64,000 nt of DNA. It comes from Acidimicrobiaceae bacterium (GTDB lineage Bacteria > Actinomycetota > Acidimicrobiia > Acidimicrobiales > RAAP-2). This document shows positions 1 to 7,503 of this stretch, in pieces. Each line of letters opens with the position of its first letter. The stretch's first letter is position 1. A program made the translations under genes and the position numbers. Under the pieces are notes generated by a model that was given only the letters and a program-made list of their open reading frames with translations, made no database searches and was not told the origin of the DNA. Location of the stretch: positions 1-64,000 of the forward strand of contig DAHVAJ010000002.1 of NCBI GenBank assembly GCA_027314705.1, in the 5' to 3' direction.

Positions 1-184
1 GCCCGTCCGGCCCGTCCGGCCCGTCCGGCGACCCGCCAGCCCCGGCCTCGGCCCGTCGGCGCGCGGCGCGGCGCGCCTCGTCGGCCCGGCGGCTGGCCTC
101 GGCGGCCCGCTGGCCGATCGGGTCGAGCACGGCGCCGGTGACCGCGCCCAGCGCGGTGACCGCGCCCACCAGGAGAGCGTCCAC
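1..184 (-). CDS. N-terminal part of an unidentified protein (runs off the window)
   Basis: A GTG start at 184 opens a minus-strand frame that continues past base 1, giving about 61 visible residues. The first 20 or so are hydrophobic (VDALLVGAVTALGAVTGAV) and look like a membrane segment or signal anchor. An Ala/Arg-rich charged stretch and then Arg-Thr-Gly repeats follow. A TACGTT hexamer ends 7 bases before the GTG, the spacing seen at other apparently leaderless genes here. I do not recognise the family. The start loosely resembles prepilin peptidases, but too little is visible to say so. Confidence 0.45.
   Translation of the reverse strand, partial: MDALLVGAVTALGAVTGAVLDPIGQRAAEASRRADEARRAARRRAEAGAGGSPDGPDGPDG
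2..28. repeat. Three tandem copies of a 9-bp unit
   Basis: The unit CCCGTCCGG occurs three times in a row at the left edge. Its length is a multiple of three, so it adds Arg-Thr-Gly-type triplets to the partial minus-strand frame without shifting it. Confidence 0.7.
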
Positions 185-191
185 GCCCGGC

Positions 192-197
192 AACGTA
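192..197 (-). promoter_or_regulatory. -10 element for a leaderless start at 184
   Basis: TACGTT on the minus strand ends 7 bases before the GTG at 184. Transcription starting 6-8 bases after the hexamer would begin at the start codon. Confidence 0.4.
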
Positions 198-235
198 CTG
201 GACGGGGCCGCGCCAACCGGGCATCGTGGTCGACC

Positions 236-967
236 ATGGACACCCGCACCCTCTCGCTCGACACCCCCGACGGCGCCCTGCCCGTCTACGAGGCCCGCCC
301 CGACGCGGCCGACGGCCCGGCGCGGGGCGCGGTCGTCGTCATCCAGGAGGCCTTCGGGGTCAACCCCCACATCGAGGACGTCACCCGCCGGTTCGCCGCC
401 GCGGGCTACCACGCGGTGGCCCCCCACCTCTTCCACCGCACCGGCGACCCGGTCCTCGACTACGCGGACTTCAGTCTGGTCGCCCCCCACCTCCAGGGCC
501 TCACCGACGCCGGGCTGCTGGCCGACGTCGGCGCGGCCGTCGACCGGCTCCGCCAGGACGGCTGGCCGGACGCCCGGATCGGCACGGTGGGCTTCTGCAT
601 GGGCGGCCGGGTCACCTTCCTGGTGGCCGGCCACCTCGCCCTGGGCGCGGCCGTCGGCTTCTACGGCGGTGGCATCGTCCGGGGCCGCAGCGAGGCGATG
701 CCCTCGCTCCTCCCCCTCGTCCCCGGGTTGGCCACCCCCTGGCTCGGGCTCTTCGGCGACGCCGACGCGTCCATCCCGGTGGAGGACGTCGAGCAGCTGC
801 GCGCCGAGCTGGCCGCCGCGCCCGTGGACACCGCCGTCGTGCGCTACGCCGGGGCCGAGCACGGGTTCCACTGCGACGCCCGACCCTCCTACGACGAGGC
901 CTCGGCCAGGGACGCCTGGGCCCGCACGCTCGCCTGGCTCGACCGCCACCTGGCCCCGGCGGGCTGA
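236..967 (+). CDS. Dienelactone hydrolase family protein
   Basis: This is a 243-residue alpha/beta hydrolase of the dienelactone hydrolase family. The nucleophile elbow GFCMGG puts the catalytic Cys at about 121. The family's conserved Glu lies in QEAFG near 38. The later FGDAD and GAEHGFHC segments supply the Asp and His of the triad. The family hydrolyses cyclic esters and lactones, but the substrate cannot be read from sequence. There is no signal peptide, so it should be cytoplasmic. The ATG at 236 begins directly with the family's N-terminal strand. It converges on the NifU-type gene with a gap of only 17 bases. Confidence 0.88.
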   Translation: MDTRTLSLDTPDGALPVYEARPDAADGPARGAVVVIQEAFGVNPHIEDVTRRFAAAGYHAVAPHLFHRTGDPVLDYADFSLVAPHLQGLTDAGLLADVGAAVDRLRQDGWPDARIGTVGFCMGGRVTFLVAGHLALGAAVGFYGGGIVRGRSEAMPSLLPLVPGLATPWLGLFGDADASIPVEDVEQLRAELAAAPVDTAVVRYAGAEHGFHCDARPSYDEASARDAWARTLAWLDRHLAPAG

Positions 968-984
968 CCCCGGCGGGGCGGGGC

Positions 985-1635
985 CTACCGCTCGGCCGTG
1001 GCGTAGTAGGGGTTGACCCCGTCGTCGTGGTCGGTGACGTCCACCACCTCGGCGATCTCGGGGATCGCCTCACGGAGCAGGACCTCGATGCCCTCGGAGA
1101 GCGTGGCCTTGGCCATCCCGCACCCCTGGCAGCCGCCGCTCAGGCGCAGGTACACCGACGCGTCGGCCACCGCCACCAGCTCGGCCCGGCCGCCGTGGGA
1201 GGCGATCGAGGGGTTGACCTGCTCGTCGAGGACGGCCACCACCCGGGCGGCGAACGGGTCGGCGAGGTCGAGCTCGGGGAGGTCGAGGGCCCGTGCCGGC
1301 GCGGGAGGTGTGTTGGGGTTGACGATGACGAGGCCGCCGTCGCCCGACGGGTCGGTGGCCAGGTCGAGGGTCGCCCCACGGAGCCGGTCCACGCTGGGGC
1401 CGGGCACGACCACCGGCAGCCCGTCGTCGGGCTGCACCACGTCGTCCGGCGTGGCGTCGGCGAGGGCCTGGAAGTACATGTCGTAGGTGTAGGTGCCGGC
1501 GGCGGCGCCGCTCACCTCGAGCCAGAGGGCGAGGGCCTCGGGATCCTGCTCGGCGGCCAGCACGTCGAGCACGGTGGCCCGGGCCTCCGGGGTGATGGTG
1601 AGCACGGGCCCCACGGCCCCACGGTCTTCGGTCAT
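985..1635 (-). CDS. NifU-type Fe-S protein (NfuA-like)
   Basis: This 216-residue protein has an N-terminal degenerate A-type/HesB-like half and a C-terminal NifU domain. In the C-terminal half, SGGCQGCGMAK carries the CxxC pair that binds a 4Fe-4S cluster in Nfu scaffold proteins. The expected role is carrying Fe-S clusters to apoproteins in the cytoplasm. Three ATG codons lie close together (1647, 1644 and 1635). A TATGAT -10 element at 1643-1648 ends 7 bases before the last one, so I chose 1635 as a leaderless start. It is transcribed divergently from the Cys-rich gene at 1654. Confidence 0.85.
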   Translation of the reverse strand: MTEDRGAVGPVLTITPEARATVLDVLAAEQDPEALALWLEVSGAAAGTYTYDMYFQALADATPDDVVQPDDGLPVVVPGPSVDRLRGATLDLATDPSGDGGLVIVNPNTPPAPARALDLPELDLADPFAARVVAVLDEQVNPSIASHGGRAELVAVADASVYLRLSGGCQGCGMAKATLSEGIEVLLREAIPEIAEVVDVTDHDDGVNPYYATAER

Positions 1636-1642
1636 GCCTGTC

Positions 1643-1648
1643 ATCATA
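1643..1648 (-). promoter_or_regulatory. -10 element for the NifU-type gene
   Basis: TATGAT on the minus strand ends 7 bases before the ATG at 1635. On the plus strand CATCAT (1642-1647) sits exactly 6 bases before the divergent GTG at 1654, so the two promoters may overlap. Confidence 0.5.
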
Positions 1649-1653
1649 CGGGG

Positions 1654-2403
1654 GTGTCCCCCCGCCCCACGCACGTGCCCGACGACACCCACGAGTGGGT
1701 CAGCTTCGACGATCCCGACGAGGAACGCACGTGGCTCTTCGACGTGACCTTCCTGGCCAGCCCCTGGACCTGCATCTTCGGCCACGGGTGCCAGGGGGTG
1801 CTCACGGCACCGTCGCCCGAGCTCGTCCAGGGGTGCTGCTCCTACGGGGCCCACTTCACGGGCAAGAAGGACGCCCGCGCCGTCGAGCGGGCGGCGGCCT
1901 CGGTGCCGCCCGAGCTCTGGCAGTTCCACGCCAAGGGCCGACGGGGCGTGGTCAAGCAGCTGGCCGACGGCGACCTCGGCACCCGCCTGGTCGACGGGGC
2001 GTGCATCTTTCTCAACCGCCCCGGCTTCGCGGCCGGGGCGGGGTGCGCCCTCCACCTCGCGGCCGAGGCCCAGGGGCGCAGCCACGTCGAGCTCAAGCCC
2101 GAGGTGTGCTGGCAGCTCCCGCTGCGCCGCGAGGACGAGACCTCCCCCGACGGCCGGGTGACCTCGGTGGTGCGCCAGTGGGACCGCCGCCACTGGGGGG
2201 AGGGGGGCGAGGAGTTCGCCTGGTGGTGCACGGAGGACCCGGCCGCCTTCACCGGTCGGGAGCCCGTCTACCGCTCCATGCGCACCGAGCTCGAGACCAT
2301 GGCCGGCAAGAAGGTCTACCGGCGGTTGGCCGCCTACCTCGACGAGCGCACCGGGCGCCGGGCACCCGTGCCCCTGCTCCCCCACCCCACCCTGCGGGGG
2401 TGA
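1654..2403 (+). CDS. Cysteine-rich conserved hypothetical protein
   Basis: This 249-residue protein has no domain I can name with confidence. Cys residues are grouped: TCIFGHGCQGV near 35-45, QGCCSYGAHF near 60, GACIFLNR near 110 and GAGCALHLA near 125. Trp and His residues follow (ELWQFH, EVCWQLPL, RHWGEGG, WWCTEDP). The pattern suggests bound metal or an Fe-S cluster, as in Cys-rich YkgJ/DUF3109-type proteins, but that comparison is tentative. No signal peptide is present. The GTG at 1654 is preferred because a -10-like hexamer lies 6 bases upstream; a second GTG at 1675 is possible. Confidence 0.7.
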   Translation: MSPRPTHVPDDTHEWVSFDDPDEERTWLFDVTFLASPWTCIFGHGCQGVLTAPSPELVQGCCSYGAHFTGKKDARAVERAAASVPPELWQFHAKGRRGVVKQLADGDLGTRLVDGACIFLNRPGFAAGAGCALHLAAEAQGRSHVELKPEVCWQLPLRREDETSPDGRVTSVVRQWDRRHWGEGGEEFAWWCTEDPAAFTGREPVYRSMRTELETMAGKKVYRRLAAYLDERTGRRAPVPLLPHPTLRG

Positions 2404-2429
2404 ACGGACGGCGCCGGCGGCACCTTGAC

Positions 2430-2636
2430 CTACTCGGCCAGCGGATCGTCCTCGGCGGCCGGCCGGCCGGTGGTGGTGCCCAGGATCTCGTCGTAGTCGT
2501 CCTCGGTGGCCAGGCACCAGGAGGCGTGCCGGTCCTCCGGCTCGGCCCCGCACTCGGGGCAGCGCCCGCCCGCGGTCGCCGTGGACCGCTTCAGGCTGCG
2601 CGCTTCTTCGAAGCGGCGATGGCGTCCCTTCTTCAC
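2430..2636 (-). CDS. Small zinc-ribbon-like protein
   Basis: This 68-residue protein has a basic N-terminus (KKGRHRRF) and one zinc-knuckle-like segment, RCPECGAEPEDRHASWC, with CxxC and a third Cys plus His as possible ligands. The C-terminus is acidic. The GTG start at 2636 is preceded by AAGGAG at a spacing of about 8 bases, one of the clearer ribosome binding sites here. Function is unknown. Confidence 0.65.
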   Translation of the reverse strand: MKKGRHRRFEEARSLKRSTATAGGRCPECGAEPEDRHASWCLATEDDYDEILGTTTGRPAAEDDPLAE

Positions 2637-2771
2637 GGAACCAACTCCTTGCTCCGACGGGGGTGGACTCTCCCCGTGCGCACGACGCCAGGGTCACCAC
2701 CGCAAACCAGCGGGCCGAGTCTAGTGCGACCACCCCTCAGGCGCGGTAGCGCCCGCGGGCGGCACGCCCGC

Positions 2772-2777
2772 TACAGT
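2772..2777 (+). promoter_or_regulatory. -10 element for a leaderless start at 2784
   Basis: TACAGT ends 6 bases before the GTG at 2784. No Shine-Dalgarno sequence lies between them. Confidence 0.5.
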
Positions 2778-2783
2778 CGGCCC

Positions 2784-3032
2784 GTGACCGGCGCCTTCGA
2801 CCCCGACGAGATGGTGGCGCGCTTCCGGGTCCGGGCGGAGGCCGTACGCAACCGGGCCCTGCCTCCGGTGGAGGGATCGGAGCGCCAGCGCGTGAAGGAC
2901 CAGGCCCAGCTCGACTTCATGGACTTCGCCATGCTCGGTGACGCCGAGGCGAGCCTGGACGGCGGCGTGCTGGTGCTGCGGGTCGACCTCCGGCCGGCCG
3001 AGGAGCGCGGCGCCGGGCCCGATCCGTCCTGA
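2784..3032 (+). CDS. Small hypothetical protein
   Basis: This 82-residue soluble protein is rich in Arg, Asp and Glu. It has a helical N-terminal half (DEMVARFRVRAEAVRNR) and a segment QLDFMDFAMLGDAEASLDGG leading to an LVLRVDL strand. I do not recognise the family. Coding is supported by strong G/C at third positions and by a TACAGT promoter element 6 bases before the GTG. It converges on the flavin reductase gene. Confidence 0.6.
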   Translation: MTGAFDPDEMVARFRVRAEAVRNRALPPVEGSERQRVKDQAQLDFMDFAMLGDAEASLDGGVLVLRVDLRPAEERGAGPDPS

Positions 3033-3078
3033 GGGGGTCCCACGCGGACCGGCCCGCCGGTCCCGCAGGCCCCGGGGA

Positions 3079-3681
3079 TCAGCCCCCGTAGTGCATGCGG
3101 GTGTGGTCCATCCGCAGGATGGCTCCGTCCCCGGCGTCCGGTCCGACCGCCGCGGCCAGGCGGTCGGTCTCGCCCACCCCGACCACCTCGCCCACGGCCA
3201 GCACGTGGCTGGGCGGGTTCGGTCCCAGGCCGTCCCAGGTGACCAGCGAGCGGAGCGCGCAGTCGATCCAGGCCACGGCCGCGGCCAACCGGGGCGGGGC
3301 CCCGGGCGGCTCGACCACCGGCGTGCCCTGGAGGGCCACCGCCGACCCGTCCGGGCCGAGCTCGACGTCGCCGACCGGTTTCACGAACCTCCGCACGAGC
3401 GCCTGCTGCGACCGGGCCAGCAGGCTCACGGTGAAGGCCGCCCCCTCCTCCACCAGGGCGCGGGTGACCGAACCGGACTCGAGGGCGACGGCCACCAACC
3501 GGGGCTCGGTGGCCACCTGCTGGACCCAGTTGCCGGTCATGAGGTTGCGGCGGTCGCCGGCCCGGCTCCCGACCACCAGGAGCCCGCTGGGCAGGGCCCA
3601 GAGCACCCGCCGGCGGCGGCGGTCCTCGGCGTCGGTGTCGGCGTCGGGGCGGCCGGCCGCCGGCCCGGGCGGCCCGGTCAT
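3079..3681 (-). CDS. Flavin reductase-like (FMN-binding split barrel) protein
   Basis: This 200-residue protein matches the flavin reductase-like domain. It opens with RRRVLWALPSGLLVVGSRAGD and NLMTGNWVQQVATEPRLVAVALE, the FMN-binding strands. ALVEEGAAFTVSLLARSQ and a DRLAAAVG region follow. Such proteins reduce FMN with NAD(P)H or act on small substrates; partner and substrate are unknown. The ATG at 3681 overlaps the stop of the upstream lipoprotein gene as ATGA, so the two are probably co-translated. Confidence 0.8.
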   Translation of the reverse strand: MTGPPGPAAGRPDADTDAEDRRRRRVLWALPSGLLVVGSRAGDRRNLMTGNWVQQVATEPRLVAVALESGSVTRALVEEGAAFTVSLLARSQQALVRRFVKPVGDVELGPDGSAVALQGTPVVEPPGAPPRLAAAVAWIDCALRSLVTWDGLGPNPPSHVLAVGEVVGVGETDRLAAAVGPDAGDGAILRMDHTRMHYGG

Positions 3682-4217
3682 CCGCCGAACGGGTCGCCGC
3701 CGCCGGACGGCGGCGCGGTGGTCGGGGTCGACGGCGTGTGGCCGGTCACGGCCGCCACCCGGCGGACGGCCACCTCGAGCAGGGGGACGACCTTGGCCCG
3801 CTCCTCGGTCGAGCGGCGCAACAACGAGGCGTCGCCGGCCGCGCCGCGGTAGCAGTCGTCGGCGGCCGAGGCCGCGTCGAGGTAGGCCGTGTTGAGGGCG
3901 TCGGTGAGGGCGGTGTCGGGCGTGGGCAGGTTGCCCTCCGCGGTGGCCGCGTCGGCGGCCAGCAGGGCGCACACCGTGCGCAACGCGCCGGGCGGGTCGT
4001 GCCGTGAGACGGCCAGGTCGACGTTGTTCACGTCGACCTCCAGGTTGCCGATGGCCGTGCCGCCCCCGCCGGCGCCCATCCACGTGGCCACCCGGGCGGC
4101 CGGCGACCCGGACTGCTCCTGGCCGGCGCACCCGGCGAGGAGCACGGCCACGAGGACCGCACCGAGCGGCACCGCGGCCCGCCGCCGGCGCCGGCGACCC
4201 GACCCGACGGCGGCCAT
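3678..4217 (-). CDS. Predicted lipoprotein of unknown function
   Basis: This 179-residue protein starts with a basic run (GSGRRRRRRAAV), a hydrophobic core and a lipobox LLAGC. It should be cleaved by LspA (encoded in this window) and lipid-anchored outside the membrane. The mature part is helical and Ala-rich, with VDVNNVDLAVSRHDPPGALRTV and a pair of Cys, and ends in a Thr/Pro/Gly tail. The ATG at 4217 overlaps the stop of the DUF3151 gene by one base, placing it in a run DUF3151-lipoprotein-flavin reductase. No function is assigned. Confidence 0.75.
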   Translation of the reverse strand: MAAVGSGRRRRRRAAVPLGAVLVAVLLAGCAGQEQSGSPAARVATWMGAGGGGTAIGNLEVDVNNVDLAVSRHDPPGALRTVCALLAADAATAEGNLPTPDTALTDALNTAYLDAASAADDCYRGAAGDASLLRRSTEERAKVVPLLEVAVRRVAAVTGHTPSTPTTAPPSGGGDPFGG

Positions 4218-4684
4218 CAGGCCGGGAAGCCGGTCCAGTCCGGGCTCCAGGCCGGGTCCAGCTGGCGCAGGAACTGGGCGCACCGGTCCTCCTCGGCGTG
4301 CTCGCCGATGGCGCCGGCCGCCGAGCGCAGGCCGTCGAGACAGCGCAGGAAGCCGCGGTTGGGCCCGTGCGACCAGCGCACGAGGCCGGAGCCCTTCCAC
4401 CCGGCCCCCCGGAGGGCGTCGAGGCCGCGGTGGTAGCCGACCCGGAAGCAGGCGTAGGCCTCCACGTCGTCTCGGGCCAGGGCGCCGAGGGCGGCCCAGG
4501 CGGCCAGCGACCGGGGATCGGCCCGGACCACGTCGGCCACGGCGTGGCGGCGCCGCTCGCCGGGCTGGGCCAACGCGTCGGCGAGGGCGGCACGTACGGC
4601 GTCGGGCTCCTCGGGCAGGACCGTCTCGGGGAGACCCGACGTGAGGCGCACGGCGGCGGTGCCGTCGGGACCGGGGGTGGGCAT
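4217..4684 (-). CDS. DUF3151 family protein
   Basis: This 155-residue cytoplasmic protein matches the actinobacterial DUF3151 family. It is TPR-like and helical, with AVADVVRADPRSLAAWAALG, DDVEAYACFRVGYHRGLDALR, GWKGSGLVRWSHGPNRGFLR and a conserved C-terminal Trp-Pro segment. The family's role is not known. A TACACT element ends 7 bases before the ATG. It leads a probable three-gene operon with the lipoprotein and flavin reductase genes. Confidence 0.85.
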   Translation of the reverse strand: MPTPGPDGTAAVRLTSGLPETVLPEEPDAVRAALADALAQPGERRRHAVADVVRADPRSLAAWAALGALARDDVEAYACFRVGYHRGLDALRGAGWKGSGLVRWSHGPNRGFLRCLDGLRSAAGAIGEHAEEDRCAQFLRQLDPAWSPDWTGFPA

Positions 4685-4691
4685 GGCCGAC

Positions 4692-4697
4692 AGTGTA
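4692..4697 (-). promoter_or_regulatory. -10 element for the DUF3151 gene
   Basis: TACACT on the minus strand ends 7 bases before the ATG at 4684, consistent with a leaderless or nearly leaderless mRNA. Confidence 0.45.
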
Positions 4698-4752
4698 CGG
4701 GCGGCCCCGCGGGCGGACGGCGCGCCGCCCGTCGGACCGCCACCGGCGGCGG

Positions 4753-6033
4753 TCAGGCGAAACGGACCAGGTGGTGGTGGCGCTTCCCCCGGCGCAGGAC
4801 GACGTACCGGTCGGCCACGAGGTCGGCGGCGGTGAGGCACCGCGCCGGGTCGTCCTCGCGTCGGTTGTTCACGTAGGCGCCGCCCTGGGCCACGGCCGTG
4901 CGGGCCTGGCCCTTCGAGCCGCACAGCCCGGTCTCGGCCAGCAGGTCGACCAGCGGCTCGCCGGCTCCGTCGAGCCGGGACCGGGCCAGGTCCGTCGAGG
5001 GCGCCTCGGCGAAGACGTCGAGCAGCGTGCGTTCGTCGAGACCGGCCACGCCGTCCCCGAAGAGGGCCGCCGCCGCCCGTTCGGCCCGGGTCGCCTCGGC
5101 CGGACCGTGGACGAGGGAGGTGACGGCGCGGGCCAGGGCCCGCTGCCCCTCGCGGCGTTCGGGGTGGGCGGCCGTCACCTCGTCGAGGGCGAGGAGCTCC
5201 TCGTGGGGGAGGAAGGTGAAGTGCCGCAGGTAGGTGCCGACCATGGCGTCCTCGGCCCGGAGGAAGAACTGGTGGAGCTGGTAGGGGCTCGTCCGGCCGG
5301 CGTCGAGCCAGACCGTTCCCGCCCCGGTCTTGCCGAACTTGGTGCCGTCGGCCTTGACCACGAGCGGGGTGGTCAGGCCGAAGGCCTCCCCCCGGCGGAC
5401 CTTGCGGATGAGCTCGATCCCCATGGTGATGTTGCCCCACTGGTCGCTCCCGCCGACCTGGAGGATGCAGCCGTACGCGTCGTAGAGGTGGAGGAAGTCG
5501 TAGGCCTGCAGCAGCATGTAGCTGAACTCGGTGTAGGAGATGCCGTGGTCGGGGCGGGCCAGGCGGGTCCGGACCGACTCCTTGGCCACCATCTGGTTGA
5601 CGGTGAAGTGCTTGCCCACGTCGCGCAGGAACGCGAAGAGGTCGAGGGACCGCAGCCACGCGGCGTTGTCGACGAGGAGGGCGTCGGCGGGCCCGTCGCC
5701 GAACTCGACGAACCGGCCGAGCTGGCGGCGGACGCCGGCCAGGTTGGCGGCCAGCTCGTCCTCGGTGAGCAGCGTGCGCTCCTCGGACCTGCCGCCCGGG
5801 TCGCCGACCAGGCCCGTCCCCCCGCCGGCGAGGGCGATGGGTCGGTGGCCGGCCTCCTGCAGCCGGCGGAGGGTGCAGACCTGGAGGAGGTGGCCGACGT
5901 GGAGGCTGTCGGCCGTGGGGTCGAACCCGCTGTAGGTCGTCACCGACCCGGCCCGCAGGCGGTCCCCGAGGGCGGGATCGGTCATCTGGTGGATCAACTC
6001 CCGGAAGCGGAGGTCCTCGACGAGGTCGGCCAT
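4753..6033 (-). CDS. tyrS: Tyrosyl-tRNA synthetase
   Basis: This 426-residue class I aminoacyl-tRNA synthetase charges tRNA-Tyr. Evidence includes YSGFDPTADSLHVGHL with the HIGH-like motif near 45, the Tyr-binding region with YMLLQAYDF, GGSDQWGNI, and the KMSKS-equivalent KFGKTG near 230. A C-terminal S4-like RNA-binding domain has TAVAQGGAYVNNRR. Length is normal for the bacterial enzyme. It is divergent from the carotenoid oxygenase gene. Minus-strand ATG at 6033. Confidence 0.97.
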   Translation of the reverse strand: MADLVEDLRFRELIHQMTDPALGDRLRAGSVTTYSGFDPTADSLHVGHLLQVCTLRRLQEAGHRPIALAGGGTGLVGDPGGRSEERTLLTEDELAANLAGVRRQLGRFVEFGDGPADALLVDNAAWLRSLDLFAFLRDVGKHFTVNQMVAKESVRTRLARPDHGISYTEFSYMLLQAYDFLHLYDAYGCILQVGGSDQWGNITMGIELIRKVRRGEAFGLTTPLVVKADGTKFGKTGAGTVWLDAGRTSPYQLHQFFLRAEDAMVGTYLRHFTFLPHEELLALDEVTAAHPERREGQRALARAVTSLVHGPAEATRAERAAAALFGDGVAGLDERTLLDVFAEAPSTDLARSRLDGAGEPLVDLLAETGLCGSKGQARTAVAQGGAYVNNRREDDPARCLTAADLVADRYVVLRRGKRHHHLVRFA

Positions 6034-6072
6034 GGCCTCAGCCTGCCACGTCGGTACCGGCGGGACGGGCGG

Positions 6073-6078
6073 TACGAT
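6073..6078 (+). promoter_or_regulatory. Possible -10 element for the carotenoid oxygenase gene
   Basis: TACGAT lies 44 bases before the ATG at 6123. No clear -35 element is visible. Confidence 0.3.
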
Positions 6079-6122
6079 CGGCGGCCCGGTGCCCGCCCGT
6101 GCCGGCCGAGACGAGGACAGCC

Positions 6123-7469
6123 ATGACCAATCCGTATCTCGAGGGCAACTTCGCCCCGGTGCTCGAGGAGCGGACCGACCGACACGACCTGCCGGTCACC
6201 GGTGCGGTCCCGCCGGACCTCGAGGGCCGGCTCCTGCGCATCGGCCCGAACCCCGCCGCCGTGATCGACGACCCGTCCACCTACCACTGGTTCACCGGGG
6301 ACGGGATGGTCCACGCCGTGACCCTCTCCGGCGGCCGCGCCGTCGGCTACCGCAACCGCTGGGTGCGGACCCGGCGCCTGGCCGCCACCCTCGGCACCGT
6401 CGTCCCCAAGGGTCCGGTCGAGCCCATCGACGGCCCGGCCAACACCCACGTGGTCCGCCACGCCGGCACCACGCTCGCCCTGGTCGAGTCCGGACTCCCC
6501 CACGCGCTCTCCGACGACCTCACCCGGGCCCGGGTGCACGACTTCGACGCCATGCTGGCCTCGCCCATGTGCGCCCACCCGAAGGTCGACCCCGACCGCG
6601 GCGAGCTCGTCTTCTTCGGCGTCGACCCGTTCGGACCGCCCTACCTGCGCACCCACGTGGTCGACGCCGACGGCGTCCTCGTGGCCGGCGCCGAGGTGGC
6701 GCTGCCCCGGGCCGTGTTGATGCACGACGCCGGCCTCACCGCCACCCGGATGGTCCTCCTCGACCTGCCCGTGGTCCTCGACCCGACCCTCGCCGCCGCC
6801 GGGCGCCCGATCCCCTTCCGGTGGACGCCCGACGCCGGTGCCCGGGTCGGCCTGCTCCCCCGGGGGGACGACGGCACCGGCGTCACGTGGTTCGACGTCG
6901 GCACCGGCTACGTCTTCCATGTCATGAACGCCTACGACGACGGGGACGCCGTCGTGCTCGACGTCCTCCGCTACGACGCCGCCTTCGACACCGGGCCGGG
7001 CCAGGCGATCGCCGGGTCGCTCCCGTCCCTCCACCGCTGGACGGTCGACCCCTCGGCCGACCGGGTCCACGAGGCACGGCTCGACGACACCCCGGTCGAG
7101 TTCCCGAGGATCGACGAGGCCCGGACCGGCCGGCCGCACCGGTACGGCTACTGCACCGTCCTCGGCAGCCGGGCCGAGGCCCCGTCCTTCGGCGGCCTCG
7201 TCAAGTACGACCTCGTGCGCGACGAGGCGGTCCGCTACGACCCCGGCGGGCACCGGGCCGCCTCCGAACCCGTCTTCGTCCGGGCCGCCGACGGTCACGG
7301 CGAGGACGAGGGGTGGGTCCTCACCGTCGTCTACGACCCGGCGCGGGGGGCGAGCGACCTCGTCATCCTCGACGCCACCTCGTTCCGGGGACCGCCGGTG
7401 GCCACCGTGCACCTGCCGGCCCGGGTCCCCTTCGGCTTCCACGGCTCCTGGGTCCCGACCGACAGCTGA
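6123..7469 (+). CDS. Carotenoid cleavage oxygenase
   Basis: This 448-residue protein belongs to the non-heme iron carotenoid/stilbene oxygenase family (RPE65/CCO beta-propeller). The four conserved iron-binding His sites are visible in order: CAHPKVDP, LMHDAGLT, YVFHVMNAYDDGD and GFHGSWV at the C-terminus. FTGDGMVHAV and the N-terminal LRIGPNPA are also typical. The family splits conjugated double bonds of carotenoids or related aromatics with O2; the substrate here is unknown. No carotenoid synthesis genes are nearby. The ATG at 6123 follows a weak GAGGAC ribosome site. Confidence 0.92.
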   Translation: MTNPYLEGNFAPVLEERTDRHDLPVTGAVPPDLEGRLLRIGPNPAAVIDDPSTYHWFTGDGMVHAVTLSGGRAVGYRNRWVRTRRLAATLGTVVPKGPVEPIDGPANTHVVRHAGTTLALVESGLPHALSDDLTRARVHDFDAMLASPMCAHPKVDPDRGELVFFGVDPFGPPYLRTHVVDADGVLVAGAEVALPRAVLMHDAGLTATRMVLLDLPVVLDPTLAAAGRPIPFRWTPDAGARVGLLPRGDDGTGVTWFDVGTGYVFHVMNAYDDGDAVVLDVLRYDAAFDTGPGQAIAGSLPSLHRWTVDPSADRVHEARLDDTPVEFPRIDEARTGRPHRYGYCTVLGSRAEAPSFGGLVKYDLVRDEAVRYDPGGHRAASEPVFVRAADGHGEDEGWVLTVVYDPARGASDLVILDATSFRGPPVATVHLPARVPFGFHGSWVPTDS

Positions 7470-7480
7470 ACGGGCGAGCG

Positions 7481-7495
7481 CCCGGGGGCCCCGGG
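7481..7495. terminator. GC-only inverted repeat between convergent genes
   Basis: CCCGGGG-G-CCCCGGG is a perfect inverted repeat in the 34 bases between two convergent genes. There is no T tract and the one-base centre makes a real hairpin loop smaller than the repeat suggests, so it is at best a weak bidirectional terminator. Confidence 0.25.
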
Positions 7496-7503
7496 GGTCG
7501 GGG

